A DNA stretch of 64,000 bases, from contig CM062216.1 in NCBI GenBank assembly GCA_031216445.1, positions 10,319,001 through 10,383,000 on the forward strand. The letters are read 5' to 3'. The notes under the pieces are model-generated. The model saw only the letters and a program-made list of their open reading frames with translations. It ran no database searches and was not told where the DNA came from. This DNA comes from Lateolabrax maculatus. Its lineage: Eukaryota > Chordata > Actinopteri > Acropomatiformes > Lateolabracidae. A program made the translations under genes and the position numbers. The number at the start of each line of letters is the position of its first letter. The stretch's first letter is position 1. Below are positions 63,366 through 64,000 of the stretch, piece after piece.

Positions 63366-64000
63366 ACTATTAATTAACTAACTAATTCACATATATTTTC
63401 ATGAAGTGGAATCTGGGAGTGGTGGGAAAATGTTCATCATAAGCCACAGACCTGTTTTTTTCTGTGGCTTTAATAACTAATGGTTGACATATTCCAAATT
63501 GTTTGTCATAAATATTGTAGATGAGAGAGATGAGATTGCAGTTTTTTCAAGTCAAGGAGAGGGCACAAAGAAAAAAATGTTGCAGGGGAGGGTCTTGTCC
63601 TTCTATATGAAATATGAAATGAAGCTATAAGATATTGCCTCCATCCCCATCCCAATGATTTTTGTACAGTCCCTCATGCAAATTTAATTACTAGTGTGAT
63701 CATTTGTGTCAATGCATTTGTTTCTGTGCCATAAACTATTTTATTTATTAAGAAATACAGTTGTTTGGACACAGTTGTTTCCATACCTCTCTGTATAAAG
63801 AGTGTGCCCTTAATTTAGACGTTGAGCTTAAAATTTGCACAGTTACAAACATTCACATCTGTGAACTGCCCAGGAGAACCATTGTTTACTTGTGTCTACT
63901 TTAGACCAATAAGCAGCTCCACTGGAGCAGTTAGGGATAGTATTACTTTGCTCAAGGGCACTTTGAGAGATGTCACTGAGGAAGAGGAGAGCACATCTCA
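63366..64000. other. Right edge, no recognised feature
   Basis: AT-rich DNA to the window end with no gene or repeat recognised. Confidence 0.45.

Noticed and set aside
1..64000. CRISPR arrays, bacterial operons, phage or plasmid signals
   Set aside because: Spliced vertebrate genes, SINEs and retroelements show eukaryotic nuclear DNA; no regularly spaced direct repeats with unique spacers were seen.

Overview
The window looks like nuclear DNA of a spiny-rayed (percomorph-type) teleost fish. It holds two spliced vertebrate genes at the left edge, then about 58 kb of AT-rich non-coding DNA with many fish-type transposon remnants. Introns follow GT/AG rules. The interspersed repeats (a tRNA-derived SINE, short inverted-repeat DNA elements, Ty3/Gypsy and DIRS-type retroelements) are families I know from teleost genomes; none was checked against a database.

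Region 1 (1-6141): NUDT1 (MTH1, the oxidised-nucleotide hydrolase) runs leftward and leaves the window inside its third visible coding exon. MRM2 (FTSJ2, the mitochondrial 23S/16S-type rRNA 2'-O-methyltransferase) runs rightward and is complete in two coding exons. They are head to head across about 1.3 kb that includes a GC-rich block with a cluster of CRE-like half sites. The same divergent pair exists on human 7p22.3. Both are housekeeping genes, one sanitising the nucleotide pool (cytosol and mitochondria), the other modifying mitochondrial ribosomal RNA.

Region 2 (6142-22835): no gene recognised. A degenerate minisatellite lies near 18.3 kb, a CA microsatellite at 19.1 kb and an interspersed repeat at 21.2 kb.

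Region 3 (22836-28595): a repeat cluster. It holds a tRNA-derived SINE and decayed Ty3/Gypsy pieces, all on the minus strand (LTR, tRNA-Pro-type primer site, gag, integrase, reverse transcriptase). The gag-integrase-RT order is not the family order, and a short DNA transposon sits between integrase and RT. An older element split by a second insertion follows at 27.9-28.6 kb. A GC-rich open frame on the plus strand at 25.1-25.5 kb imitates a first exon, but it is the antisense shadow of the integrase fragment.

Region 4 (28596-47081): further repeats, including a second copy of the Region 3 DNA transposon in opposite orientation, a fold-back element with TTAA ends, a CATAGACTGTATAAA-type repeat and a hAT-like miniature element.

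Region 5 (47082-48872): a DIRS-type tyrosine-recombinase retroelement remnant with inverted ends.

Region 6 (48873-64000): mostly unexplained single-copy-looking DNA. Two stretches (about 54.5-54.8 and 60.3-61.2 kb) have the texture of conserved non-coding regulatory DNA, and there is a run of 34 G. In human MAD1L1 follows MRM2 in the same orientation, but I recognise none of its exons here. The desert may be its introns, or the neighbour may differ in fish. I found no convincing undescribed biological system.
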